NCBI RefSeq assembly: GCF_021284745.1
Contig: NZ_CP089925.1
Span: 1,735,001 to 1,799,000, forward strand
Direction of reading: 5' to 3'
From: Lysobacter sp. KIS68-7
GTDB taxonomy: Bacteria > Pseudomonadota > Gammaproteobacteria > Xanthomonadales > Xanthomonadaceae
Length of the DNA: 64,000 bases
The translations under genes were made by a program, and so were the position numbers. A model generated the notes under the pieces. That model made no database searches and was not told the DNA's origin. It was given only the letters and a program-made list of their open reading frames with translations. Below are positions 40,004-47,561 of the stretch, piece after piece (positions within the stretch are counted from its first letter, which is position 1; each line of letters opens with the position of its first letter).

Positions 40004-41110
40004 CTACTTGCCGTTCCTGTACGTCGCCCGCAGCAGCTCGTGGAAATGGTGGACCGCGTTCTCGCGCAGCGGATTGAGCCGCCCGGGGACGTAGGAGCCC
40101 GACGACAATCCGCGCTGCACGTCCTCGCAGATGGTCAGGTCCTCCACCTGCACCTCGTCGCTGAAGCTCAGGTCCGCCGCGCGACGCGCCTTGCCGGCGT
40201 CGCTCTCGTCCATCGCGTAGTAGAAGTCGAACTCCACGCGGCATCGGTCCGCGCCCTTGGGGATCACGCGGTTGGTCTGCAGGCGGCCGGGGACGATGTT
40301 GAGCATCGTGTTGGGCCACATCCAGTAATACAGCGCGTCGCCGCCGCCGTAGAGGCTGTCGTCGCTTTCCAGCGGGCTCCACTGGAACGAATACCACTCG
40401 GCCGTCGCGGTGACGTAGCTGCGGTAATCCAGCAGTCGGTTGAGGCCCGGATGGATGTGCGGGACGTGGTAGCCCTCCAGGTAATTGTCGACGTACACCT
40501 TCCAGTTGCACGGCACGTCGTACCCGACGCGATGGTGATGGCCGTAATGTTCGAGTCCACGATCGGGGCCGATGCGTGCATCGATGCCGGCGACGAATGC
40601 ATCGAAATCCGGGGAGCGCGTCGGATCCACGCACGCGAACACCATGCCTTGCCACACGCGCACCGCGAGTTGCGGGAGCTTCACGTCGGAGACGTTGAAG
40701 TCCGGCGCGCCGCTCATTTCGGGCGCGGAACGCAAGGTGCCGTCGAGCGTGTACGTCCAACCGTGGTAGCGACAACGCAGCGCCTTCGCCCCCAGGCCAT
40801 CGCATTGCGCGAGCGGGCCGGCGCGATGGCGGCACACGTTGTGGAAGACGCGAATGACCTCGTCCGCACCGCGCACCGCGATGACCGGCAGGCCCGCGAA
40901 ATCGGCGATCGCGTGATCGCCCGCGTTCTGCAATTGGCACACGTGCGCGATGAGTTGCCAGCCATGATCGAAGATCAGCGCGCGATCGACCGCGACGAAC
41001 GCGGGATCGGCATAGAAGCGCGCGGGCAGGGCGGTGGCGTGGTCCAGCGGCTGCGGATCGAGGTCCGAAGGCGGCGGCGGAACGGCGGGGCGGGAGGTCG
41101 TGCGCGTCAT
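40004..41110 (-). CDS. Rieske-type aromatic ring-hydroxylating oxygenase, alpha subunit
   Basis: This 368-residue oxygenase has an N-terminal Rieske [2Fe-2S] domain with ligands Cys93, His95, Cys113 and His116 (CRHRAG ... CRYHGW) and a C-terminal catalytic domain. The mononuclear iron site lies in NYLEGYHVPHIHP, with His215 and His220 in the typical E-x2-H-x4-H arrangement. The family hydroxylates or demethylates aromatic acids, quaternary amines or betaines. The sequence looks close to the choline-monooxygenase/GbcA type, but the substrate is not certain. No ferredoxin reductase gene is next to it. ATG 41110 is preferred to upstream frames that run into the divergent pcm-like gene. Confidence 0.88.
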   Translation of the reverse strand: MTRTTSRPAVPPPPSDLDPQPLDHATALPARFYADPAFVAVDRALIFDHGWQLIAHVCQLQNAGDHAIADFAGLPVIAVRGADEVIRVFHNVCRHRAGPLAQCDGLGAKALRCRYHGWTYTLDGTLRSAPEMSGAPDFNVSDVKLPQLAVRVWQGMVFACVDPTRSPDFDAFVAGIDARIGPDRGLEHYGHHHRVGYDVPCNWKVYVDNYLEGYHVPHIHPGLNRLLDYRSYVTATAEWYSFQWSPLESDDSLYGGGDALYYWMWPNTMLNIVPGRLQTNRVIPKGADRCRVEFDFYYAMDESDAGKARRAADLSFSDEVQVEDLTICEDVQRGLSSGSYVPGRLNPLRENAVHHFHELLRATYRNGK

Positions 41111-41207
41111 TGCGGAAGTATGCCGCGCGGCCCGTCGGCGCGTCCGTGATGGGTCACGCCCCTGTGATCGGCCCCGCGCTACGGTCGCTGCGGAGGGGTG
41201 CTTGCCC

Positions 41208-41882
41208 ATGCGCGATTTCGGTATCCAGCGCGAGTCCATGGTGCGGCGGCAGATCGCGGCACGGGGTGTCCACGACCTCGGGATCCTGGAGGCCATGCGC
41301 CACGTGCCGCGCGAGCGCTTCGTGGACGAGGCGATGCTGGAGTACGCCTACGAGGACGGACCGCTGCCGATCGCGGCGGGGCAGACGATTTCGCAGCCCT
41401 ACATCGTGGCGCGCATGATCGAACTTGCGCGCATAGCGCACGGGGATCGCGTGCTGGAGATCGGAGCGGGGTCCGGTTATGCGGCGGCGGTGATGGCGCA
41501 GATCGCAGAACGGGTGTTCACCATCGATCGTGTCGGACAACTTGCGGAGCTCGCACGGCGGCGTTTCGTCGCACTGGGTTACGACAACATCGAAGTGCGC
41601 ACGGGCGATGGCACGGCGGGATGGCCGGAGGTGGCGCCGTTCGATGCGATCCTCGCATCCGCAGGCGGGCCCGATGTACCGGATGTGTTGCGCGTGCAAC
41701 TCGCGATCGGTGGTCGACTCGTCATGCCGGTGGGGCAGTCGCTGCATCACCAGCAACTGGTGCGCGTGACCCGCGTTGACGAAGTGACTTTCGAAGAGCT
41801 GTGGACCGACCACGTGGCGTTCGTGCCGTTGATCGGCACCTACGGTTGGCCGGACGACGGTCCGAGCGCGTGGCGTGCGTGA
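41208..41882 (+). CDS. Second protein-L-isoaspartate O-methyltransferase-like protein
   Basis: This 224-residue methyltransferase resembles Pcm: MRHVPRERFVDEAM, PLPIAAGQTISQPYIVARM, the SAM loop VLEIGAGSGYAAAVMA (about residues 82-97), APFDAILASAGGPD and GGRLVMPVG. It is clearly distinct from the surE-linked pcm at 5698. Some bacteria carry an additional Pcm of this kind; whether it repairs isoaspartate or serves another substrate is unknown. The start ATG 41208 has a ggagggg sequence 9 bases upstream. It is divergent from the Rieske oxygenase (97-base gap) and its stop abuts that of the convergent TetR gene. Confidence 0.88.
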   Translation: MRDFGIQRESMVRRQIAARGVHDLGILEAMRHVPRERFVDEAMLEYAYEDGPLPIAAGQTISQPYIVARMIELARIAHGDRVLEIGAGSGYAAAVMAQIAERVFTIDRVGQLAELARRRFVALGYDNIEVRTGDGTAGWPEVAPFDAILASAGGPDVPDVLRVQLAIGGRLVMPVGQSLHHQQLVRVTRVDEVTFEELWTDHVAFVPLIGTYGWPDDGPSAWRA

Positions 41883-42455
41883 TCAGCGTGCGGCGCTGAT
41901 CGCAGTGACCATCGTGCGCACGGCGTGTTCCGGCGTCAGTCCGCTATCACGCACCAAGCTGCGCCAGGTGAAGAAATCGAGCGCAAGGCGGAGCAGGGCG
42001 CGTGCGGGTGCGCCGAGGCCTTCGCTGAGCACTTCGTCGTAGGCGACGTGATAGGGCGCCCAGCGCAATTCGACGATCTCGCGCACCAACGGTTGCGCGT
42101 CGGCATCGCGCAGCACGCAACCGGTGAGGTCGGCGTTGCGTTCGTACCAGGCGTAAAGCGCGGACAGGCCCGTCGAGAGACGTTCGTTGCGATCACGGAT
42201 GGCGCGCCATGCATCGGCATCGGGCAAGGGATCGCGTTCCAGCGAAAGGGCGGAGCAGGCGAGCAGCAACGTGCGCTCGTCGGGGAAGTGCGAATAGAAG
42301 GTGTTGCGCTGCACGCCCGCGCGCTCGGCGACCATGCTGAAGGTCGTGCGCGCGGGGCCGACTTCCGTATGCAGGGCCACGGCCGCCTCGACGATCCGCC
42401 GCCGCGTATCGGCCTGCTGCTCAGCTCGCTTTCCGAGGGTGTATGTGCGGGTCAT
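41883..42455 (-). CDS. TetR family transcriptional regulator
   Basis: This 190-residue repressor-type protein has an N-terminal helix-turn-helix (about residues 18-63: ADTRRRIVEAAVALH, then TTFSMVAERAGVQRNTFYSHFPDERTL), followed by an all-helical ligand domain of unknown specificity. It is divergent from the metallo-beta-lactamase-fold gene at 42563, which it probably controls together with itself. A TATAGT -10 box on this strand at 42464-42469 would place the transcript start only a couple of bases before the ATG, so the mRNA may be leaderless. The stop codon directly abuts the stop of the pcm-like gene. Confidence 0.9.
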   Translation of the reverse strand: MTRTYTLGKRAEQQADTRRRIVEAAVALHTEVGPARTTFSMVAERAGVQRNTFYSHFPDERTLLLACSALSLERDPLPDADAWRAIRDRNERLSTGLSALYAWYERNADLTGCVLRDADAQPLVREIVELRWAPYHVAYDEVLSEGLGAPARALLRLALDFFTWRSLVRDSGLTPEHAVRTMVTAISAAR

Positions 42456-42463
42456 GTGGATTC

Positions 42464-42516
42464 ACTATACACCTGTGTTCGGCCATATTGACAAGCATGG
42501 ATATTGGGAGCACATT
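42464..42516. promoter_or_regulatory. Divergent promoter region between tetR and the MBL gene
   Basis: Plus strand: a perfect -35 box TTGACA at 42488-42493, followed after 17 bases by the weak -10 CACATT (42511-42516), pointing to the MBL gene 46 bases on. Minus strand: TATAGT at 42464-42469 with TTGTCA 19 bases upstream, overlapping the plus-strand -35 box. The short inverted repeat ACAC-CT-GTGT (42469-42478) between them is a possible TetR operator. Confidence 0.45.
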
Positions 42517-42562
42517 CGCGTTCGCCCAAATAGGGCGCCCCCTCCCCAGCGAGCACGGCCCC

Positions 42563-43318
42563 ATGCAAACCCAAGTCGATGAAATCGCGGATGGCATCTA
42601 CCGGCTGTCGACCTTCGTGCCCGACGTGGCACCGCCCGCCGGCTTCACCTTCAACCAGTTCCTGGTCCTCGGGGACGAACCGCTGCTGTTCCATACCGGC
42701 CCGCGGAAGATGTTCCCGCTGGTGCAGGAGGCCGTGAGTCGCGTCATCGCGCCCTCGCGATTGCGCTGGATCTCGTTCGGGCACGTGGAAGCCGACGAGT
42801 GCGGCGCAATGAACGAGTGGCTCGCGGTGGCGCCCGATGCGCAGGTGGCGCATGGCGAGATCGCCGTGATGGTGTCGCTCAACGACCTCGCGGACCGCGC
42901 GCCGCGCATGCTGAAGAACGGCGAGGTCATCGACCTGGGCGGCGGAAAGCGCGTGCGTTACCTCGATACGCCGCATACGCCGCACGGGTGGGACGCCGGC
43001 GTGATGTACGAGGAGTCGAGTGGCACGCTGCTGTGCGGTGACTTGTTCACGCAGGTCGGCAAAGCGCCGGCGCTGATCCATGGCGACATCGTTGGGCCCG
43101 CGCTCGTGGGCGAAGACATGTTCGGGTATTCGTCGTTGAATCCGAACATGGGGACGACGATCCGGTCGCTGTCGGCGCTGGCGCCGCGGACGCTGGCGTT
43201 GATGCACGGGCCGTCGTATGCGGGCGATGGCGCGAGTGCGTTGCGGGCGTTGGCGGATGACTACGATCGAAGGGCGTCGCTTCGTGGCGTGGCAATCGAT
43301 CAGGCCGTGGCCGCGTAA
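42563..43318 (+). CDS. Flavodiiron-type metallo-beta-lactamase-fold protein
   Basis: This 251-residue single-domain protein resembles the N-terminal beta-lactamase-like domain of flavodiiron proteins (ROO/FprA). Metal-ligand motifs of that type are visible: GHVEADECGA (H-x-E-x-D), TPHGWDAG, LCGDLFTQ and the C-terminal MHGPSY. The flavodoxin domain of true flavodiiron proteins is absent, so it is unlikely to be a complete NO/O2 reductase by itself. It may act in oxygen or peroxide chemistry or be a diiron/zinc hydrolase. ATG 42563 is preferred since the candidate promoter would start transcription near 42523; an in-frame ATG at 42497 is less likely. Confidence 0.85.
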   Translation: MQTQVDEIADGIYRLSTFVPDVAPPAGFTFNQFLVLGDEPLLFHTGPRKMFPLVQEAVSRVIAPSRLRWISFGHVEADECGAMNEWLAVAPDAQVAHGEIAVMVSLNDLADRAPRMLKNGEVIDLGGGKRVRYLDTPHTPHGWDAGVMYEESSGTLLCGDLFTQVGKAPALIHGDIVGPALVGEDMFGYSSLNPNMGTTIRSLSALAPRTLALMHGPSYAGDGASALRALADDYDRRASLRGVAIDQAVAA

Positions 43319-43340
43319 TCCACGCGGCAACAGGACCAAC

Positions 43341-43365
43341 AAAAAGCCGCCCTCTCGGGCGGCTT
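43341..43365 (-). terminator. Bidirectional hairpin, better terminator for the minus strand
   Basis: The 9-base-pair stem aagccgccc / gggcggctt with loop tctc ends on the minus strand in a run of five T (aaaaa at 43341-43345 on the plus strand), while the plus-strand side has only ttctga. It lies 22 bases after the MBL gene stop and would end transcripts from both sides. Confidence 0.75.
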
Positions 43366-43489
43366 CTGATCGACCCAGGCTGGTTGGCTTGGCCACGCCT
43401 TCCAGCCTGCCTCCGGGGGGCGCACCTGACCGAAGGACTTTAGCCCGCAGAGCGGGGACGCGGCGGACTCTACCTGCGTGCGGAACTCA
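43341..43489 (-). ncRNA. Candidate structured small RNA or 3' UTR
   Basis: Read on the minus strand, the 149 bases after the PemK-like stop form a series of hairpins. These are cccgc-tct-gcggg (plus-strand 43444-43456), then an 8-base-pair stem caggctgg / ccagcctg (43376-43409) that encloses an AA/AA internal loop and a GGC/GCC stem, then the terminator at 43341. C-rich single-stranded stretches (cgtcccc, gcgcccccc) lie between. No coding frame fits. The layout is that of an Hfq-type sRNA or a processed 3' UTR. No separate promoter was found, and the family is not identified. Confidence 0.35.
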
Positions 43490-43894
43490 TCACAAGTGCT
43501 CCTGCCACGGGTGTCCCAATGCGTTCAAAACGCCTTGCCGGATGGCCTCGAGTTCCTTGAGCGAGACCTTCATCTTGTAGTACTCACGCCTGCCTCTCCA
43601 ACGTCGGAAGTACCCGCGCAAACGGTCGAATGACACGACGTTGATCATGTCGCACTTGGCCCACACATCGCCCGCGCCTCCCCCTGGCAAGGGATCCCGA
43701 TCGAGCCGTACATGCCAAGGTCGGACGATCTGCGGCGGCGTCGTGCTCAATGGAACGACCGTTGTCAGGCGAGCGCGTTGGCACGCCCTCGGCACAATGA
43801 CGATCGCGATGCGCGTTTTGATCATCTCTGGCGCCATGCCTGAGTAGTCGCACCACAGCGCTTCGCCCAAATCCGGGTGGTAGTTGATGCCCAT
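43490..43894 (-). CDS. PemK/MazF family toxin-like protein
   Basis: This 134-residue protein resembles PemK/MazF endoribonucleases, which cleave mRNA at short motifs. Family features are the N-terminal YHPDLGEALWCDYSGMAPEM, the KTRIAIVIVPR strand pair, TTVVPLSTTPPQIVRPWHV with the conserved TTVVPLST core, and DVWAKCDMINVVSFDRL. The C-terminal extension (KVSLKELEAIRQGVLNALG) occurs in a subset of the family. ATG 43894 is chosen from homology; AGGAG lies 12 bases upstream. No convincing antitoxin gene is adjacent: an out-of-phase frame from GTG 44009 overlaps but reads through the whole toxin. It may be an orphan. Confidence 0.8.
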   Translation of the reverse strand: MGINYHPDLGEALWCDYSGMAPEMIKTRIAIVIVPRACQRARLTTVVPLSTTPPQIVRPWHVRLDRDPLPGGGAGDVWAKCDMINVVSFDRLRGYFRRWRGRREYYKMKVSLKELEAIRQGVLNALGHPWQEHL

Positions 43895-44067
43895 CGACGC
43901 GCTCGATCTCCTGCATCGAGCGTGCGCCATTCGACAGCGCGTGCAAATGCGACGGCAGCGCAATCGCGATGCGATCAGTCTCCGGATCGCGAGTCGGCCG
44001 TACCTGCACGCCCTGCTAACGCCCCCTCCGGCATCACTCCCCATTCGGCAGCGATGTGGAGGCGGCA

Positions 44068-44643
44068 ATGGAAACGTATAGCGTCGGTTATCTCGTCGGC
44101 AGCCTGGCCAAGGCGTCGATCAACCGCAAGCTCGCCAGGGCGCTGACGAAGCTCGCGCCGAAACACCTCGTGATGCACGAGATCCCGATCGGCGAGCTGC
44201 CGCTCTACAGCTACGACTACGACAAGGATTTCCCCGAGGTCGCGCGCAAGTTCAAGCAGGCGATCGCCGATGTCGATGCGGTGCTGTTCGTCACGCCCGA
44301 GTACAACCGTTCCATCCCGGGTGCGCTGAAGAATGCGATCGACTGGGCGAGCCGTCCGTATGGGCACAACTCCTTCGCGCGGAAGCCGTCGGGTCTGATC
44401 GGCACTTCACCTGGCTCGATCGGCACCGCGGTCGCGCAGCAGCAGTTGCGCGGCGTGCTGTGCTTCTGCAACTCGCCGCTGATGAACACGGTCGAGGCCT
44501 ACATCCAATTCAAGCCCGGCCTGATCGACGACGACGACAACGTCACCGACGAAAGCACCCGGCAGTTCCTGCACAACTACCTCAAGGAATACATCGCCTT
44601 CATCCAGCGCGTACTGACGGTGCATCCGCGCAAGCCGGTGTAG
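44068..44643 (+). CDS. NADPH-dependent FMN reductase-like flavoprotein
   Basis: This 191-residue flavodoxin-fold oxidoreductase uses NAD(P)H to reduce FMN, quinones or similar acceptors. The FMN-binding start [20 protein letters not shown] is typical, as are [41 protein letters not shown] and the [18 protein letters not shown] segment. ATG 44068 with GGAGG 5 bases upstream is chosen over GTG 44056. The gene is divergent from the PemK-like gene across a 173-base gap that contains no clear promoter. tex starts 86 bases downstream. The cytoplasmic redox role is inferred from the family. Confidence 0.92.
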   Translation: METYSVGYLVGSLAKASINRKLARALTKLAPKHLVMHEIPIGELPLYSYDYDKDFPEVARKFKQAIADVDAVLFVTPEYNRSIPGALKNAIDWASRPYGHNSFARKPSGLIGTSPGSIGTAVAQQQLRGVLCFCNSPLMNTVEAYIQFKPGLIDDDDNVTDESTRQFLHNYLKEYIAFIQRVLTVHPRKPV

Positions 44644-44729
44644 GGAGCGGGCCGCTCTGTCAATCCTTACGAAGCGCCAAAGGCCTTGCCACAATCGGGC
44701 CAGAACCGCCGCAACCCGCAGAACGCCGA

Positions 44730-47063
44730 ATGCCCCAGTTTTCCCCGCAGCTCGCCCGCCAGATCGCGTCCACCATCGCCGCCGAGATCGGCGCCCAGGC
44801 CTCGCAGGCCCAGGCCGCCATCGCCCTGCTGGACGAGGGCGCCACGGTCCCCTTCATCGCGCGCTACCGCAAGGAAGTGACCGGGGGCCTGGACGACACC
44901 CAATTGCGCAACCTTGAAACGCGCCTGGTCTACCTGCGCGAACTCGAGGACCGCCGGGCCACGGTGCTGGCGAGCATCGCCGAGCAGGGCCAGCTCAGCG
45001 ATGCGCTGCGGGCGGAGATCGAGGCCGCGGATTCCAAGTCGCGCCTGGAAGACCTCTACCTGCCGTACAAGCCCAAGCGCCGCACCAAGGCGCAGATCGC
45101 GCGCGAGGCCGGCCTGGAGCCGCTCGCTGACGCGCTGCTGGCCGATCCGACGCTGGCGCCGGAGGACTGCGCCGCGCGCTTCGTCGATGCCGACAAGGGC
45201 GTGGCCGACACGAAGGCTGCGCTGGACGGCGCGCGCTGGATCCTGATGGAACGCTGGGGCGAGGACGCCGCGCTCGTGGGCGAACTGCGCGCCTGGCTGC
45301 ACGAAGTGGGTGTGATCCGCGCGCGCGTGGCCGAAGGCAAGGAAAACGAAGGCGCAAAGTATCGCGATTATTTCGATCATCGCGAATCGCTCGCCCGCAT
45401 TCCGTCGCATCGCCTGCTTGCGCTGTTCCGCGCGCGCCGCGAAGAAATCCTGTACATCGACCTCGATCCCGGCACGGACGCCGACGCCGGGCACCAGCTG
45501 GCCGAAGGACGCATCGCGCACCACGTCGGCATCAGGGCGCAGGGACGGGCGGCGGACAAGTGGTTGCAGGACACCTGCCGCCTGGCGTGGAAGGCGAAAC
45601 TGCATCTGCACTTGCTGCTCGACCTGTTCCAGCAGGCGCGCGAGAAAGCGGAAGCCGAAGCGATCCAGGTCTTCGGCGACAACCTCAAGGATCTGCTGCT
45701 CGCCGCACCCGCCGGCCCGAAGGCCGTGCTCGGTCTCGATCCTGGCCTGCGCACCGGCGTGAAAGTCGCCGTGGTCGATCGCACCGGCAAGGTGGTCGCG
45801 ACGGAAACGATCTACCCGCACGAACCCAGGCGCCAATGGGATCAATCGCTCGCGGTCCTGCATGCGTTGTGCGCGAAGCATGGCGTCGAGCTGATTGCGA
45901 TCGGCAACGGCACTGCATCGCGCGAAACCGACAAGCTCGCCGGCGAGCTGATCCAGCGCATGCCGAATGGTGGAATGCAGAAGCTCGTCGTCAGCGAAGC
46001 CGGTGCGTCGGTGTACTCGGCGTCCGAACTCGCGGCGAAGGAATTCCCGAACCTCGACGTGTCGCTGCGCGGCGCGGTGTCGATCGCGCGGCGCCTGCAG
46101 GATCCGCTCGCCGAACTGGTGAAGATCGAACCCAAGGCGATCGGCGTCGGCCAGTACCAGCACGACGTCGACCAATACCGCCTCGCGCGCGCCCTGGATG
46201 CGCGCGTGGAAGACTGCGTGAACGCCGTGGGCGTGGACGTCAACACCGCGTCCGCCGCGTTGCTTACCCGCGTCTCGGGTCTATCGTCGACGGTCGCGGA
46301 GAACATCGTCGAGTATCGCGACACGAATGGCGCGTTCAAGAACCGCAAGGCCTTGCTGAAGGTGCCGCGGCTCGGCGAGAAGACATTCGAACAGTGCGCA
46401 GGCTTCCTGCGCATCGCCGATGGCGACCAAGCGCTCGATGCCTCCTCGGTGCATCCCGAAGCCTATCCGCTGGTCGCGCGCATCCTGGAAAAGTGCGGGC
46501 GCGAAGTGAAGCAACTGATCGGCGATACCGCGCTGCTGCGCAGCCTCAAGCCGGAACAGTTCACCGAAGAACAGTTCGGCGTGCCGACCGTGCGCGACAT
46601 CATCAAGGAACTGGAGAAGCCGGGCCGCGACCCGCGCCCCGAGTTCAAGGCCGCGCGATTCGCAGAAGGCGTGGAGGACCTCAAGGACCTCAAGGTCGGC
46701 ATGATCCTCGAAGGCGTGATCAGCAACGTTGCTGCGTTCGGTGCGTTCGTCGACATCGGCGTGCACCAGGATGGGTTGATCCACATCTCGGCGTTGTCGG
46801 ACAAGTACGTCAAGGACCCGCGCGAGGTCGTCAAATCGGGCGACATCGTCAAGGTGCGGGTGCTGGAGGTCGACGTGCAGCGCAAGCGCATTGCGCTCAC
46901 TCGACGGCTCGACGACACGCCGGCGCCCGCGCGAGAACCGAAGCGCGATGCGCCCGTCAGTGGAAAGCGCGACGATGCGCGTGGCGCGCGTGACCCGAGA
47001 GCTGCGCAGCCGCCCGCGAACAATGCGCTGGCTGCTGCGTTTGCGCGCGCGAAGCGGGACTGA
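44730..47063 (+). CDS. tex: RNA-binding transcription accessory protein Tex
   Basis: Tex is a conserved cytoplasmic nucleic-acid-binding protein related to eukaryotic Spt6, linked to transcription and toxin gene expression. The 777-residue protein shows the expected order: helical N-terminal region ([19 protein letters not shown]), central [19 protein letters not shown], the YqgF/RNase H-like domain starting [18 protein letters not shown] (about residue 330), a double helix-hairpin-helix region ([22 protein letters not shown]), and a C-terminal S1 domain (about 655-725, [20 protein letters not shown]). A Lys/Arg/Ala-rich tail follows. The length is typical. A GC hairpin without a T run follows the stop (47065-47097). 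Confidence 0.96.
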   Translation: MPQFSPQLARQIASTIAAEIGAQASQAQAAIALLDEGATVPFIARYRKEVTGGLDDTQLRNLETRLVYLRELEDRRATVLASIAEQGQLSDALRAEIEAADSKSRLEDLYLPYKPKRRTKAQIAREAGLEPLADALLADPTLAPEDCAARFVDADKGVADTKAALDGARWILMERWGEDAALVGELRAWLHEVGVIRARVAEGKENEGAKYRDYFDHRESLARIPSHRLLALFRARREEILYIDLDPGTDADAGHQLAEGRIAHHVGIRAQGRAADKWLQDTCRLAWKAKLHLHLLLDLFQQAREKAEAEAIQVFGDNLKDLLLAAPAGPKAVLGLDPGLRTGVKVAVVDRTGKVVATETIYPHEPRRQWDQSLAVLHALCAKHGVELIAIGNGTASRETDKLAGELIQRMPNGGMQKLVVSEAGASVYSASELAAKEFPNLDVSLRGAVSIARRLQDPLAELVKIEPKAIGVGQYQHDVDQYRLARALDARVEDCVNAVGVDVNTASAALLTRVSGLSSTVAENIVEYRDTNGAFKNRKALLKVPRLGEKTFEQCAGFLRIADGDQALDASSVHPEAYPLVARILEKCGREVKQLIGDTALLRSLKPEQFTEEQFGVPTVRDIIKELEKPGRDPRPEFKAARFAEGVEDLKDLKVGMILEGVISNVAAFGAFVDIGVHQDGLIHISALSDKYVKDPREVVKSGDIVKVRVLEVDVQRKRIALTRRLDDTPAPAREPKRDAPVSGKRDDARGARDPRAAQPPANNALAAAFARAKRD

Positions 47064-47124
47064 CGGGGTGCCGCAGGCAAGTCTGAATGCGGACCCCACA
47101 CCGTCGTCCAAAAGCTTCGCTTGA

Positions 47125-47130
47125 TATAGT
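47125..47130 (+). promoter_or_regulatory. Candidate extended -10 promoter for the small gene at 47174
   Basis: TATAGT preceded by TGA gives an extended -10 element (TGn-TATAGT) in a locally AT-richer stretch. Transcription from it would leave a leader of about 37 bases before the ATG at 47174. No good -35 box is present, which extended -10 promoters can do without. Confidence 0.4.
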
Positions 47131-47173
47131 TCCGCTTGGGCAACGCCTCGCGTTTCCGCAACCCTGGACGGCC

Positions 47174-47440
47174 ATGGATGCAATTTCGCTAGAAGAACTC
47201 GCCTTGCTCGAGGTGTTGAAAAGAATCTCTCGACACGAGGCGTTGACCGATGATGACTCCGTCGTTCGCGACAGAATGATCGAGAGCGGGTTGGTAGCTG
47301 AGAACGATGAAGGGCTCGAACTGACATCGGCTGGGATCGAGATGTGCAAGTCGCTGCAGCATCGGGTTGCCGCCGACGCACAGGTGGCCAAGATCCTGCA
47401 GCAACGCGAGAACGGCGACGTCAAAGCCCCGGCGGGGTAG
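47174..47440 (+). CDS. Small winged-helix-like protein, unknown function
   Basis: This 88-residue soluble acidic protein has no assigned family. The pattern LEELALLEVLKRIS, then ESGLVAENDEGLELTSAGIE resembles the recognition helix and wing of small winged-helix DNA-binding proteins, with GLV...GLELTSAG as the wing signature. The rest is a C-terminal helix (AADAQVAKILQQREN). The start ATG 47174 is preferred over the open frame from 47087, since that extension overlaps the candidate promoter. Base composition is lower in GC than its neighbours, hinting at acquisition. The DNA-binding role is only an inference. Confidence 0.65.
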   Translation: MDAISLEELALLEVLKRISRHEALTDDDSVVRDRMIESGLVAENDEGLELTSAGIEMCKSLQHRVAADAQVAKILQQRENGDVKAPAG

Positions 47441-47561
47441 GAGCCGCGAGCCCCTCTGACGTGGCACATCAGCCCGAGGCGGCAAGGGTTGCGCCCTTCA
47501 CCCCCAACCCCATAGCCTGCCCCCCGACGCGCCTTCCGGCGCCCCAGGCAGGACCCACCCC

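Noticed and set aside
42443-42562. Longer start for the MBL-fold protein (42443 or 42497)
   Set aside because: These would overlap the tetR start or lie upstream of the predicted transcript start; the family similarity begins at the ATG at 42563.
43895-44009. Upstream frame (GTG 44009) as an antitoxin for the PemK-like toxin
   Set aside because: It reads on through most of the toxin gene out of phase (to 43584), lacks a recognisable DNA-binding or antitoxin motif and has no ribosome-binding site, so I do not call it.
47065-47097. Terminator after tex
   Set aside because: A hairpin (ggggt-ccgca / tgcgg-acccc with a bulged g) is present but no T run follows, so I only mention it in the tex entry.
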